Positions 5,927 to 12,610 of a DNA stretch of 13,945 nucleotides are shown here, piece after piece. The DNA is from Firmicutes bacterium HGW-Firmicutes-10 (GTDB lineage: Bacteria > Bacillota_I > Bacilli_A > Erysipelotrichales > Erysipelotrichaceae), in the NCBI GenBank assembly GCA_002841605.1, contig PHAF01000036.1, positions 1 to 13,945 on the forward strand, read 5' to 3'. The notes beneath the pieces were generated by a model. That model ran no database searches and had not been told where the DNA came from. It saw only the letters and a program-made list of their open reading frames with translations. Position 1 is the first letter of the stretch. Every line of letters begins with the position of its first letter. The translations under genes and the position numbers were made by a program.

Positions 5927-8481
5927 TACGTGACATTATTTACTGGGGTATTCCGTCACTGGCCTTGGTTATTAACCTTACCTTATTCTTAATTCTTGTC
6001 TTATCAAAAAAGGATAGCCATATCCGATCCTTTATGTTGTTTGTATTATCCATGACGGCCTGGGCAGCAACTTCCTTATTGATGAAGGCACAGATACAAC
6101 CAGGGGTTTTATTCTGGAATCGGATGATGGTTTCATCGATTACCCTAGTGCCTTATTTTGCATTTATATTTATCAGTAATTTCACCGGCCAAATAAAGAA
6201 ATCAGCAATAGCATTCTGGACACTGGTCATTTTGGCGATGAACGTTCTAAATGCCATGGGATATCTTATCACAGAAGCAGCAATGATACCAATCATCATC
6301 GACGGCGTTACGACCTACGAACTGCAATATTCATTAGGGATACCCGCTTACTTTGCTTTTGGTTCGATTTTCATTCTTCTAAGCATATGTATGTTGATGA
6401 TGCGTAAAGCAATCCGATATGGCAATAAGTCCTCCAATCGCTTAAAACCGGTACTAACGGGTCTTTTCATCCTTTATGTCGGATTCGCTATTAACTTACT
6501 ACCTGCAATCGGTAAATATCCTGTCGACTTTGCCTTTGGTATCGTGACATCATTCTTCATGATGTTCGCCATATACAAAACCCGTGTAATTGAACTCAAA
6601 TTTGTTATTACACGTGCGGTCGTCTTTACTGGATTGTTGACATTGCTTGTTACGATCACCGTGTTTATAGTCAATCAAATCATGAGCACTTTTGGCAACT
6701 TCATGAGTGAAATGAGTCGGGAAGGGCAAATTTTGGTTTCCACACTCGTATCCATTCTTATGTTTTTGCCATTGTTCAATATCGTACAACGACTGGTTGA
6801 GAACTATTTCTACAAAGTTGAAAACCAACACAACAACATGATCAAATTGTTTACGATGACCGTTTCGAATAACTTGAACCTGGAAAACATCACCGATGAA
6901 CTCCTTAAAGTCGTACACGAAATAACCAACAACGACCGTGCATTTATATTCTTGAAGAATGATGAAACCGAAGACTATGATTATTATGCATCTATCAAGA
7001 AACTTGACAAATTGTCATTCAATATTCAAAAGACTCACCCATTTGTCCGTTGGTTCAAACAATTTGACGATATAATCTATGAGCAATACATTGATGTGCA
7101 TCCATTCTTTAAGACCATGTGGGACAATGAAAGACAAGAATTGATCCTCATGCGATTTGAAGCTGCAATACCTTTAAAATATAATGGTGCATTAACCGGT
7201 ATTCTGTTGATCTCTTCAAAAGACAGCACTTCCCGTTTGGCAGAAACCGAACTTAACCATGTGGCAACATTGTGTGCTACCGCGGCCATAACTATCTCCA
7301 ATGCAAGTATGTATGAAAAGACGAAGCGTGAAGCGATTATGGATGGATTGACTAATGTATATAACCGTCGTTACTTTATGGAACAGATCGGAAAGCTTAC
7401 AACGAATCTGCGCAATCAGACCGTGTCCTTGATTATTCTGAACATTGACATGTTTAGTGTATTTAATGATTTATACGGACATTATGCAGGTGACCATGCC
7501 TTAATTAAAATTGCGGATGCAATCAAGTTCGTATGTGGTTCTCAAGGTGTTATCTGCCGGTTCGGTGAAGATACATTTGCCATTATTTTGCCTTACGTTG
7601 ATTCTAAAGGCGCATATGAACTATCTGAGAAAATCAGATTGCGCATAACAAATCAGTCCATGGCAGAAAGTGAAGATATCAACCGTTTTGTTACGGTTTC
7701 TGCAGGTATTTGTGTTGCACCGACACTTGCAGTCGATGAAAAAGATATCGTTGCAAAGGCTAACTTAGCGCTTCATGCTGCCAAAGCCAATGGTAAAAAC
7801 CAATCCTTGATTTATAACCCTGAACAGCATGATACCCGTCACAATGGTGATGAAGAAATGAACATGGCTACGATTTATGCACTTACAGCAGCAATCGATG
7901 CCAAAGATCACTATACATTCGGCCATTCACAACGGGTTGCGCGTTACGCCGTTGCTATTGCGGAAGAAGCTGGTGCTTCCAAAGATGAAGTCGAACTGAT
8001 CCGCCAAGCATCATTGCTTCATGATATCGGAAAGATCGGAATCCCTGAGAATATTTTGACCAAGTATACAAAACTGACGGACGAAGAGTATGATACGATG
8101 AAAAAACACGTAGACATGTCCATCACGATCATTAAATATCTGCCATCATTCTCACATGTTATCCCGGCCGTTATCGGCCATCACGAACGATGGGATGGTA
8201 CCGGTTATCCAAGAAAAATCGCAGGAGAAAACATTCCGTTTGCGGCTCGATGCATTGCTATCGCAGATGCCTTTGATGCTATTACTTCTGATCGTCACTA
8301 CAAGAGTTACTTGAGTGTAGATTACGCAGTTGATGAAATAGAGCGATTCGCAGGAAAGCAATTCGATCCGAAACTTGCTTCAATATTCGTGAAGCTCGTT
8401 CGCAGCGGCAAACTGATCATAGAACCTTCAAGAGCTACTAACTATCCACCATCGATTCAACCACCAAACATCAAAGCATAG
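5920..8481 (+). CDS. Multi-TM sensor with GAF, degenerate GGDEF and HD-GYP domains
   Basis: Membrane c-di-GMP signalling protein, 853 residues. An N-terminal multi-helix membrane region (about 6-225) resembles the histidine-kinase-type 7TM sensor. Two further hydrophobic segments (about 231-255 and 269-290) follow. A GAF-like domain spans about 310-465. The GGDEF domain (from DGLTNVYNRR at 475) is degenerate: the signature reads GEDTF (549-553), and the metal-binding first Asp of DIDHF is Asn508 (NIDMF). Cyclase activity is therefore unlikely. The HD-GYP domain is intact: HDIGKIGIP from His701 and HHERWDGTGYP (754-764), consistent with c-di-GMP phosphodiesterase activity. Translation starts at TTG 5920, seven bases before the end of the GH3 gene, with a strong AAAGGGGG site (5903-5910). 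Its C-terminal codons and stop lie inside a 24-bp tandem duplication. A terminator follows, closing the three-gene operon. Confidence 0.93.
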   Translation: MLVRDIIYWGIPSLALVINLTLFLILVLSKKDSHIRSFMLFVLSMTAWAATSLLMKAQIQPGVLFWNRMMVSSITLVPYFAFIFISNFTGQIKKSAIAFWTLVILAMNVLNAMGYLITEAAMIPIIIDGVTTYELQYSLGIPAYFAFGSIFILLSICMLMMRKAIRYGNKSSNRLKPVLTGLFILYVGFAINLLPAIGKYPVDFAFGIVTSFFMMFAIYKTRVIELKFVITRAVVFTGLLTLLVTITVFIVNQIMSTFGNFMSEMSREGQILVSTLVSILMFLPLFNIVQRLVENYFYKVENQHNNMIKLFTMTVSNNLNLENITDELLKVVHEITNNDRAFIFLKNDETEDYDYYASIKKLDKLSFNIQKTHPFVRWFKQFDDIIYEQYIDVHPFFKTMWDNERQELILMRFEAAIPLKYNGALTGILLISSKDSTSRLAETELNHVATLCATAAITISNASMYEKTKREAIMDGLTNVYNRRYFMEQIGKLTTNLRNQTVSLIILNIDMFSVFNDLYGHYAGDHALIKIADAIKFVCGSQGVICRFGEDTFAIILPYVDSKGAYELSEKIRLRITNQSMAESEDINRFVTVSAGICVAPTLAVDEKDIVAKANLALHAAKANGKNQSLIYNPEQHDTRHNGDEEMNMATIYALTAAIDAKDHYTFGHSQRVARYAVAIAEEAGASKDEVELIRQASLLHDIGKIGIPENILTKYTKLTDEEYDTMKKHVDMSITIIKYLPSFSHVIPAVIGHHERWDGTGYPRKIAGENIPFAARCIAIADAFDAITSDRHYKSYLSVDYAVDEIERFAGKQFDPKLASIFVKLVRSGKLIIEPSRATNYPPSIQPPNIKA

Positions 8482-8508
8482 CCACCACCAAACATCAAAG
8501 CATAGCCA
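8461..8508 (+). repeat. Perfect 24-bp tandem duplication across a stop codon
   Basis: Positions 8461-8484 and 8485-8508 are identical 24-mers (beginning CCACCAAACATC, ending GCATAGCCA). The first copy encodes the last residues of the HD-GYP protein (PPNIKA) and its TAG stop. The second would encode the same in frame but lies after the stop and supplies the 5' arm of the terminator. Probably a recent slippage event. Confidence 0.95.
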
Positions 8509-8523
8509 CTGGCTATGCTTTTT
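8497..8523 (+). terminator. Terminator of the HD-GYP operon
   Basis: An 11-bp perfect stem pairs AAAGCATAGCC (8497-8507) with GGCTATGCTTT (8511-8521), with an ACT loop. The T-run covers 8519-8523. The upstream repeat copy (8473-8483) offers an identical competing 5' arm. Confidence 0.88.
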
Positions 8524-8538
8524 GTATCTAGAGATACA
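8523..8538 (+). promoter_or_regulatory. Crp/Fnr-type operator candidate
   Basis: TGTATCTAGAGATACA is a 16-bp inverted repeat with perfect 6-bp arms (TGTATC/GATACA), that is TGTAT-N6-ATACA. This matches the TGTnn-N6-nnACA shape of Crp/Fnr superfamily sites. Its centre (8530.5) lies at about -40.5 relative to the predicted start (8571), the class-II activator position. A Crp/Fnr family gene lies about 900 bp downstream. Confidence 0.6.
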
Positions 8539-8564
8539 TAATTTTTAGATTTATCACGTATAAT
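8535..8564 (+). promoter_or_regulatory. Promoter of DUF1858 operon with poor -35
   Basis: A perfect TATAAT (8559-8564) has no good -35 at 16-18 bp spacing; TACATA (8535-8540) is the nearest. Predicted start about 8571. A weak -35 combined with a palindrome at -40.5 is typical of activator-dependent promoters. Confidence 0.6.
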
Positions 8565-8583
8565 TACAATGGAAGGTGAAAAT

Positions 8584-8778
8584 ATGATATCTAAAGACTT
8601 AACGATCAGACAGCTGATTACCCAATATCCACAGACTCTCAGTCTGCTCATGCACTTTGAAATGGCCTGTTTCGGATGTCCATCTGCACAAGATGAAACA
8701 CTGGAAGAAGCCTGTTATGTACACGGTTATGATGTTGATGAATTGATTGATCAATTGGAAGTAGTTACTAATGGCTGA
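8584..8778 (+). CDS. DUF1858 redox-disulfide domain protein
   Basis: Small cytoplasmic protein of 64 residues, matching the DUF1858 / hybrid-cluster-protein-associated redox disulfide family. The whole protein is one domain: ISKDLTIRQLITQYPQTLSLLMHFEMACFGC up to the CxxC pair Cys29-Cys32, then DETLEEACYVHGYDVDELIDQL. A third Cys is at 44. The domain is often found with hybrid cluster protein or other redox enzymes, and the CxxC may be a thiol switch or iron-binding. The start at 8584 is preferred because GGAAGGTG lies six bases upstream. An in-frame ATG at 8569 would itself overlap that site, and it lies at or before the predicted transcript start (about 8571). Its stop overlaps the next gene by 8 bp. 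Regulation by the palindrome at 8523-8538 is inferred. Confidence 0.85.
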   Translation: MISKDLTIRQLITQYPQTLSLLMHFEMACFGCPSAQDETLEEACYVHGYDVDELIDQLEVVTNG

Positions 8779-9379
8779 GAAATTTGCGGAAATACACATT
8801 TGGATGTTCAATAAAATAAAATTGCAAAACCAGTTCAGTGATGAGATCCTGAAAAAAATTACAAACCAAGAGCAAGCCTTCTTGATAAAAAACCACCTGG
8901 AAGGATTTTTCCCTTTTCCTGATGGAAAATTAGAAGAGATCATCGATCACGAGAATATTCATCAATGGCTTGAAACTCACTTGGTATTGACCGATCGAAA
9001 ACTTGCATGGCTGGTCAGTGAAGTTAAAGGCAATCCACTATCCCTAGAGAGTCTGGAAGAATTATTCTATTACTTAGGGAAGAAACACCGCGACTTATTT
9101 CAACCAGTTTGGCTCAAACCTTCTTATGTGTACCGTACACTAACGGATGCACTTACCGAAGGTATGCCTTGTGACAAGGCAAATCAAGTCATCAGTCATG
9201 ATGAAAATCATTTGATATGGGAAGTGAGCAGCTGCAAGCACGTAGAATCATGGCAAAGTGAAAATGCGGATGTAGAAGACTTTTATAAACTAAGAGATTC
9301 GTGGATCCGGGGATTGCTTGAAAATAGTGAGTTTACCTATTATAGCCTACACCCAAGATACAAAATTCAACGAAACTAA
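8771..9379 (+). CDS. Hypothetical protein, His-rich, coupled to DUF1858
   Basis: I do not recognise this 202-residue protein. It has no signal peptide or membrane segment and looks globular and mostly helical. It is notable for many histidines (including 9, 42, 60, 64, 70, 106, 143, 147, 157 and 194), two cysteines (134 and 155) and many tryptophans. The stretch IIDHENIHQWLETH (57-70) and the segment SHDENHLIWEVSSCKH (142-157) are candidate metal- or cofactor-binding sites. Its ATG (8771) lies inside the end of the DUF1858 gene (ATGGCTGA), so the two are translationally coupled and probably work together. A terminator follows at 9382-9403. A redox or metal-linked role is inferred only from its partner and from the Crp/Fnr gene and flavodiiron protein downstream. 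Confidence 0.75.
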   Translation: MAEKFAEIHIWMFNKIKLQNQFSDEILKKITNQEQAFLIKNHLEGFFPFPDGKLEEIIDHENIHQWLETHLVLTDRKLAWLVSEVKGNPLSLESLEELFYYLGKKHRDLFQPVWLKPSYVYRTLTDALTEGMPCDKANQVISHDENHLIWEVSSCKHVESWQSENADVEDFYKLRDSWIRGLLENSEFTYYSLHPRYKIQRN

Positions 9380-9381
9380 CG

Positions 9382-9403
9382 AAAAGATGGAAACATCTTT
9401 TTT
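9382..9403 (+). terminator. Terminator after the DUF1858 operon
   Basis: AAAAGATG (9382-9389) pairs with CATCTTTT (9394-9401) across a GAAA (GNRA) tetraloop, and six T residues run from 9398 to 9403. This separates the DUF1858 pair from the Crp/Fnr gene. Confidence 0.85.
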
Positions 9404-9421
9404 GTTTGCTTAAGCAATCAA
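9402..9421 (+). promoter_or_regulatory. 20-bp near-palindrome over the crp/fnr-like -35
   Basis: TTGTTTGCTTAAGCAATCAA is symmetric except at one pair (positions 4 and 17). The core TTGCTTAAGCAA (9406-9417) is perfect. It covers the -35 of the regulator's own promoter, a position suited to repression or autoregulation. The arms differ from the site at 8523-8538. Confidence 0.55.
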
Positions 9422-9434
9422 ATAAAGATATTAT
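9406..9434 (+). promoter_or_regulatory. Promoter of Crp/Fnr-YibE/F-FprA operon
   Basis: TTGCTT (9406-9411), a 17-bp spacer, then TATTAT (9429-9434). An overlapping TATATT (9432-9437) is an alternative -10. The predicted start near 9441-9444 leaves under 10 nt before the GTG at 9450. Confidence 0.55.
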
Positions 9435-9449
9435 ATTAGTGGTGATAGT

Positions 9450-10145
9450 GTGAAAGAATTAATAGACAAAATTTCTAAGAGTCCGCTGTTTTCTTCGATA
9501 AATGAAAACCAGTGCCGCCATTTTTTTGAGATATTTCCACCTAAGATCCATCAATACGAAAAGGATGAAATCATCGTCAGAAGAAGTGAACATTTTCATA
9601 AAATCGGGTTGATTTTAAAAGGAAAAGCTACAGTTCATCAAGATACATCTTATGGGACATCCAATATAATCACCTGGCTGAATGAAATGGATACTTTCGC
9701 GGAAGTGCTTATGTTTATTCCTTTTGAGTCATATCCGACTTCAATAACGGCAAGCACATCAACCCAAGTGTTATTCATCGAACCGTCTCAAATCATTGAG
9801 GTCAACCATACTATCAAAGACGTTCAACACACCCTGTTACTAAATATTACAAAACTCATCGCTAATAAGGCATTTCTGCTTCATAACAAAGTCGAAATAT
9901 TGTCAATCAAGAGCATAAAAGCAAAAATATGTCACTATTTGTTGCACGAGTCGGAGAAAGCTGGTCTATCAACGTTTGAAATAGCACTCAACAGAGATCA
10001 AATGGCTTCCTACCTTCATGTTTCAAGACCATCATTATCAAGAGAACTGAAAGTTCTTCAAAACGAAAATACCATTAAATTCAAAGGTAACAGGTTTGAA
10101 ATAACGAATCGGAACCGATGTGAGAGAATTGCATCAGAAGACTAG
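9450..10145 (+). CDS. Crp/Fnr family transcriptional regulator
   Basis: Cytoplasmic transcription factor of 231 residues. It has an N-terminal cupin-like sensor domain (about 10-125; GLILKGKATVHQ at 53-64), a dimerisation helix (about 120-150) and a C-terminal winged helix. The helix-turn-helix is at about 181-205 (NRDQMASYLHVSRPSLSRELKVLQ), with the recognition helix from Ser192. The sensor lacks the cysteine cluster of Fnr (only Cys22, Cys161 and Cys224 are present) and the Arg-Ser cAMP pocket of Crp. A haem, thiol or unknown ligand is possible. HcpR-like or nitrosative-stress regulators are the nearest functional analogy. The start is GTG at 9450, the only in-frame start codon before a conserved-looking N-terminus; its ribosome site (GGTGAT) is weak and close. 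It is likely the first gene of an operon with YibE/F and FprA, and a likely binder of the palindromes at 8523-8538 and 9402-9421. Confidence 0.9.
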   Translation: MKELIDKISKSPLFSSINENQCRHFFEIFPPKIHQYEKDEIIVRRSEHFHKIGLILKGKATVHQDTSYGTSNIITWLNEMDTFAEVLMFIPFESYPTSITASTSTQVLFIEPSQIIEVNHTIKDVQHTLLLNITKLIANKAFLLHNKVEILSIKSIKAKICHYLLHESEKAGLSTFEIALNRDQMASYLHVSRPSLSRELKVLQNENTIKFKGNRFEITNRNRCERIASED

Positions 10146-10159
10146 AAAGAGAAAAATAC

Positions 10160-11344
10160 ATGAGAAGAAAACAGGTTAAAACCATTGCCATATACACGTT
10201 AACGATTATCATATCTCTTTTAATCAGCTATTTCGGTTCTTTGTACTACACTTCAAAAATGCCGGCGATTGAAAACCCTCAATATGACTCATCTCAGTTT
10301 CACAATGCAAAAATTACATCGATCATTTCAGATAAACCTTATAATGACGAGAATGATTTCGGTATCGTTCAGGAAGTCATTTTCAAAGCAACGATATCCA
10401 AAGGTCCTTATCAGCACAGAGAGATCACTGTCAGACAACAATTTACCTTACAAACGCTGGAAGAACTTCATCCAATCAAAGCGGGTGATTCAATCATTTT
10501 ATACCGGATTGATTTTGGTTCCAACGTCGAATGGGTGCTGGTCAGCTATCAGCGTGAGAGTCCCTTGTGGCTGCTCTCTGGGATATTTGTTGTGTTGATC
10601 ATCCTTTTTGGAAGAATGAAAGGATTTAGTTCGATCATCTCGCTAGGATTTACCATTTTTGCGATATTTTTCATATTAATACCCGCAATTTTATCCAATG
10701 TAAATATTTACGCCCTCTCATTGGGAATCGTGCTTTATGTTACGCTTCTGACATTTATCTTGCTTTCGGGAATAAGCAAGAAAACGATCGCGGCAACGGT
10801 AGGTTGCTTTGGAGGCATTGCCGTTGCGGCAATGATTGCCTATTTATGGATGGAAATCATGAAAATGTCCGGGGTACTTTCGGATGAATATATTTATCTT
10901 ATTCTTTTGAAGGATGAGATACCCATTGACTTGCGCGGTATCATGTTTATCGCAGTCATCATTGGAGCACTAGGGGCAGTCATGGACGTATCCATGTCGA
11001 TAGCTTCCGCACTAGAAGAAATCATGATCAACTCACCCACCATCACACCGAAAGAAGTCGTTAAATCCGGACTAAACATTGGACGGGATATCATGGGGAC
11101 AATGTCCAACACCTTGATTTTAGCTTATATCGGCAGTGCACTTCCATTTATACTGCTTTTAATCATTTATGCCCGACCTGCAACTTTGTTGGCAAACTCA
11201 GAATATATTGCCTCAGAAATCATGCAGGCGGTTGCAGGAAGTTTGGGCATTCTATTTGCGATGCCCATCACGGCCCTTACAACAGCTGCGCTTTACAAAG
11301 CTTCATTTAAAAAGTCTGACTCATTGACCAAAACTCCGAATTAA
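10160..11344 (+). CDS. YibE/F-like integral membrane protein
   Basis: Polytopic membrane protein of the YibE/F family, 394 residues. It has an N-terminal anchor (about 8-28) and an extracytoplasmic domain (about 33-133; beta-rich, with ITVRQQFTLQTLEELHPIKAGDSI at 89-112). About seven further membrane segments run from 135 to the end. Family signatures are GALGAVMDVSMSIASALEEI (269-288) and NIGRDIMGTMSNTLILAYIGS (306-326). The biochemical function of the family is not established; a transporter or exporter role is often proposed. It starts 14 bases after the Crp/Fnr gene with a weak AGAAAGAGA ribosome site, and is followed after 42 bases by fprA with no terminator between. Co-expression with an oxygen/NO-detoxifying enzyme suggests a stress-linked role here, which is inference. 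Confidence 0.87.
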   Translation: MRRKQVKTIAIYTLTIIISLLISYFGSLYYTSKMPAIENPQYDSSQFHNAKITSIISDKPYNDENDFGIVQEVIFKATISKGPYQHREITVRQQFTLQTLEELHPIKAGDSIILYRIDFGSNVEWVLVSYQRESPLWLLSGIFVVLIILFGRMKGFSSIISLGFTIFAIFFILIPAILSNVNIYALSLGIVLYVTLLTFILLSGISKKTIAATVGCFGGIAVAAMIAYLWMEIMKMSGVLSDEYIYLILLKDEIPIDLRGIMFIAVIIGALGAVMDVSMSIASALEEIMINSPTITPKEVVKSGLNIGRDIMGTMSNTLILAYIGSALPFILLLIIYARPATLLANSEYIASEIMQAVAGSLGILFAMPITALTTAALYKASFKKSDSLTKTPN

Positions 11345-11357
11345 AGGGGTAATGATA

Positions 11358-11380
11358 AAACCCGCAAGGGTTTATGGAGG
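11358..11380 (+). promoter_or_regulatory. GCAA-capped hairpin next to the fprA ribosome site
   Basis: AAACCC (11358-11363) and GGGTTT (11368-11373) form a 6-bp stem with a GCAA (GNRA-type) tetraloop, without a T-tract. It ends two bases before the strong Shine-Dalgarno GGAGG (11376-11380), six bases from the ATG at 11387. It may be an mRNA processing or stability element that raises fprA expression within the operon. Confidence 0.45.
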
Positions 11381-11386
11381 TTTAAT

Positions 11387-12592
11387 ATGAAAACACTTAG
11401 AATCACTGATGATATCACTTGGATTGGTACATTAGACCCGAAGCTTCGCATTTTCGATATCATCATGTATACAGAATTTGGTACAACGTATAACTCGTAC
11501 GTACTTAAAGGCAGTGAAAAAACTGCGGTCCTCGACACGGCTAAGCACAAATTTTTAGAAAGCTATATAGAAAAGCTGACCTCGGTAACACCGATCGATC
11601 AAATCGATATGATGATCGTGCATCATGTAGAACCTGATCACTCCGGGTCATTGCAGTATCTGATTGAGAAAAATCCCAACATCAAAGTTTATGGATCTCC
11701 ACCGGCGATCAAATATCTTAACGACATTCTTAATGTTCCATTCAATGGAATCATGCTCAAAGAAAGTGATACGATTTCATTAGGGAACAAAACATTACGG
11801 TTCTTGATGGCTCCGAATTTGCATTGGCCGGATGCGATGTATACCTATGTAGAAGAAGATAAAGTATTATTTTCCTGTGACTCCTTTGGATCCCACTTTA
11901 GTTTTGATGAAGTGCTGTTATCCAAAGTGAAAGAAAAAGATGATCACAAAAAAGCAATAAAAACCTATTTTGATGACATCATGGCACCTTTTAAGCCTTT
12001 TGTCCTGCGGGCGATGAACAAACTGGAAGGTTTGGACATTCAAATGATATTGACCGGACACGGACCGTGTCTGGATGAAAACATTCCGGAAGCCATTGCC
12101 TTGTACCGCGAATGGGCTCAGGATGATAACCCGAATACCAAAACAACGATAGTTATACCCTATGTCAGTGCTTACGGATACACAGAGAAAATGGCCATTG
12201 CCATCAAGGAAGGCATTGAGGCAACCGGTGATTTTGATGTAAGAATGTTTGATATGGTAAAAGAAGACACTCAAAAAGTTGTTAAGGAAATACTGCATTC
12301 AGATGGATTTTTGCTTGGAACTCCAACGATCTTAAGTGATGCATTGAAACCGATTTGGGACATCGCAGGGTTTTTAAACCCGGTCATCGTCAAAGACAAA
12401 CACGCATCTGCGTTTGGATCGTATGGCTGGAGTGGAGAAGGAGTACCCCATATCATTGAGCGACTCAAACAGTTGCGAATTAAAGTGATGGAAGGACTCG
12501 CGATAAAATTTAATCCGGATGAGGAAAAACTCAAACTGTGCCGTCAATTCGGAATCGACTTTGCCAATCAAATTCTATCAACAAAAAAATAA
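11387..12592 (+). CDS. fprA: Flavodiiron protein (A-type flavoprotein FprA)
   Basis: Cytoplasmic oxygen and/or NO reductase that detoxifies O2 to water or NO to N2O in anaerobes. At 401 residues it is full length for the minimal two-domain class. The metallo-beta-lactamase-like domain (1-250) carries the diiron ligands: His80-x-Glu82-x-Asp84-His85 (HVEPDHSG), His146 (NLHWPDAM), Asp165 (LFSCDSFG) and His225 (TGHGP). The flavodoxin domain (252-400) has the FMN loop SAYGYTEKMA (261-270), GTPTILSDALKPIWD and the SYGWSGEG loop. There is no C-terminal rubredoxin extension, so an external electron donor is needed; none is encoded here. The start has an excellent GGAGG site six bases upstream. It is the last gene of the Crp/Fnr-YibE/F operon, which suggests control by that regulator in response to O2, NO or redox state. 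Whether O2 or NO is preferred cannot be told. Confidence 0.95.
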   Translation: MKTLRITDDITWIGTLDPKLRIFDIIMYTEFGTTYNSYVLKGSEKTAVLDTAKHKFLESYIEKLTSVTPIDQIDMMIVHHVEPDHSGSLQYLIEKNPNIKVYGSPPAIKYLNDILNVPFNGIMLKESDTISLGNKTLRFLMAPNLHWPDAMYTYVEEDKVLFSCDSFGSHFSFDEVLLSKVKEKDDHKKAIKTYFDDIMAPFKPFVLRAMNKLEGLDIQMILTGHGPCLDENIPEAIALYREWAQDDNPNTKTTIVIPYVSAYGYTEKMAIAIKEGIEATGDFDVRMFDMVKEDTQKVVKEILHSDGFLLGTPTILSDALKPIWDIAGFLNPVIVKDKHASAFGSYGWSGEGVPHIIERLKQLRIKVMEGLAIKFNPDEEKLKLCRQFGIDFANQILSTKK

Positions 12593-12610
12593 ACCGTCGC
12601 AAGACGGTTT
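12583..12610 (-). terminator. Terminator of yhhQ, shared with convergent fprA
   Basis: The stem AAACCGTC/GACGGTTT (12591-12598 with 12603-12610) has a 4-nt loop, read GCAA on plus and TTGC on minus. On the minus strand it is followed, after one A, by seven T residues (12589-12583), an excellent terminator. On the plus strand the T-run is displaced (after TAATCTG), so fprA termination here is weaker. Confidence 0.85.
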
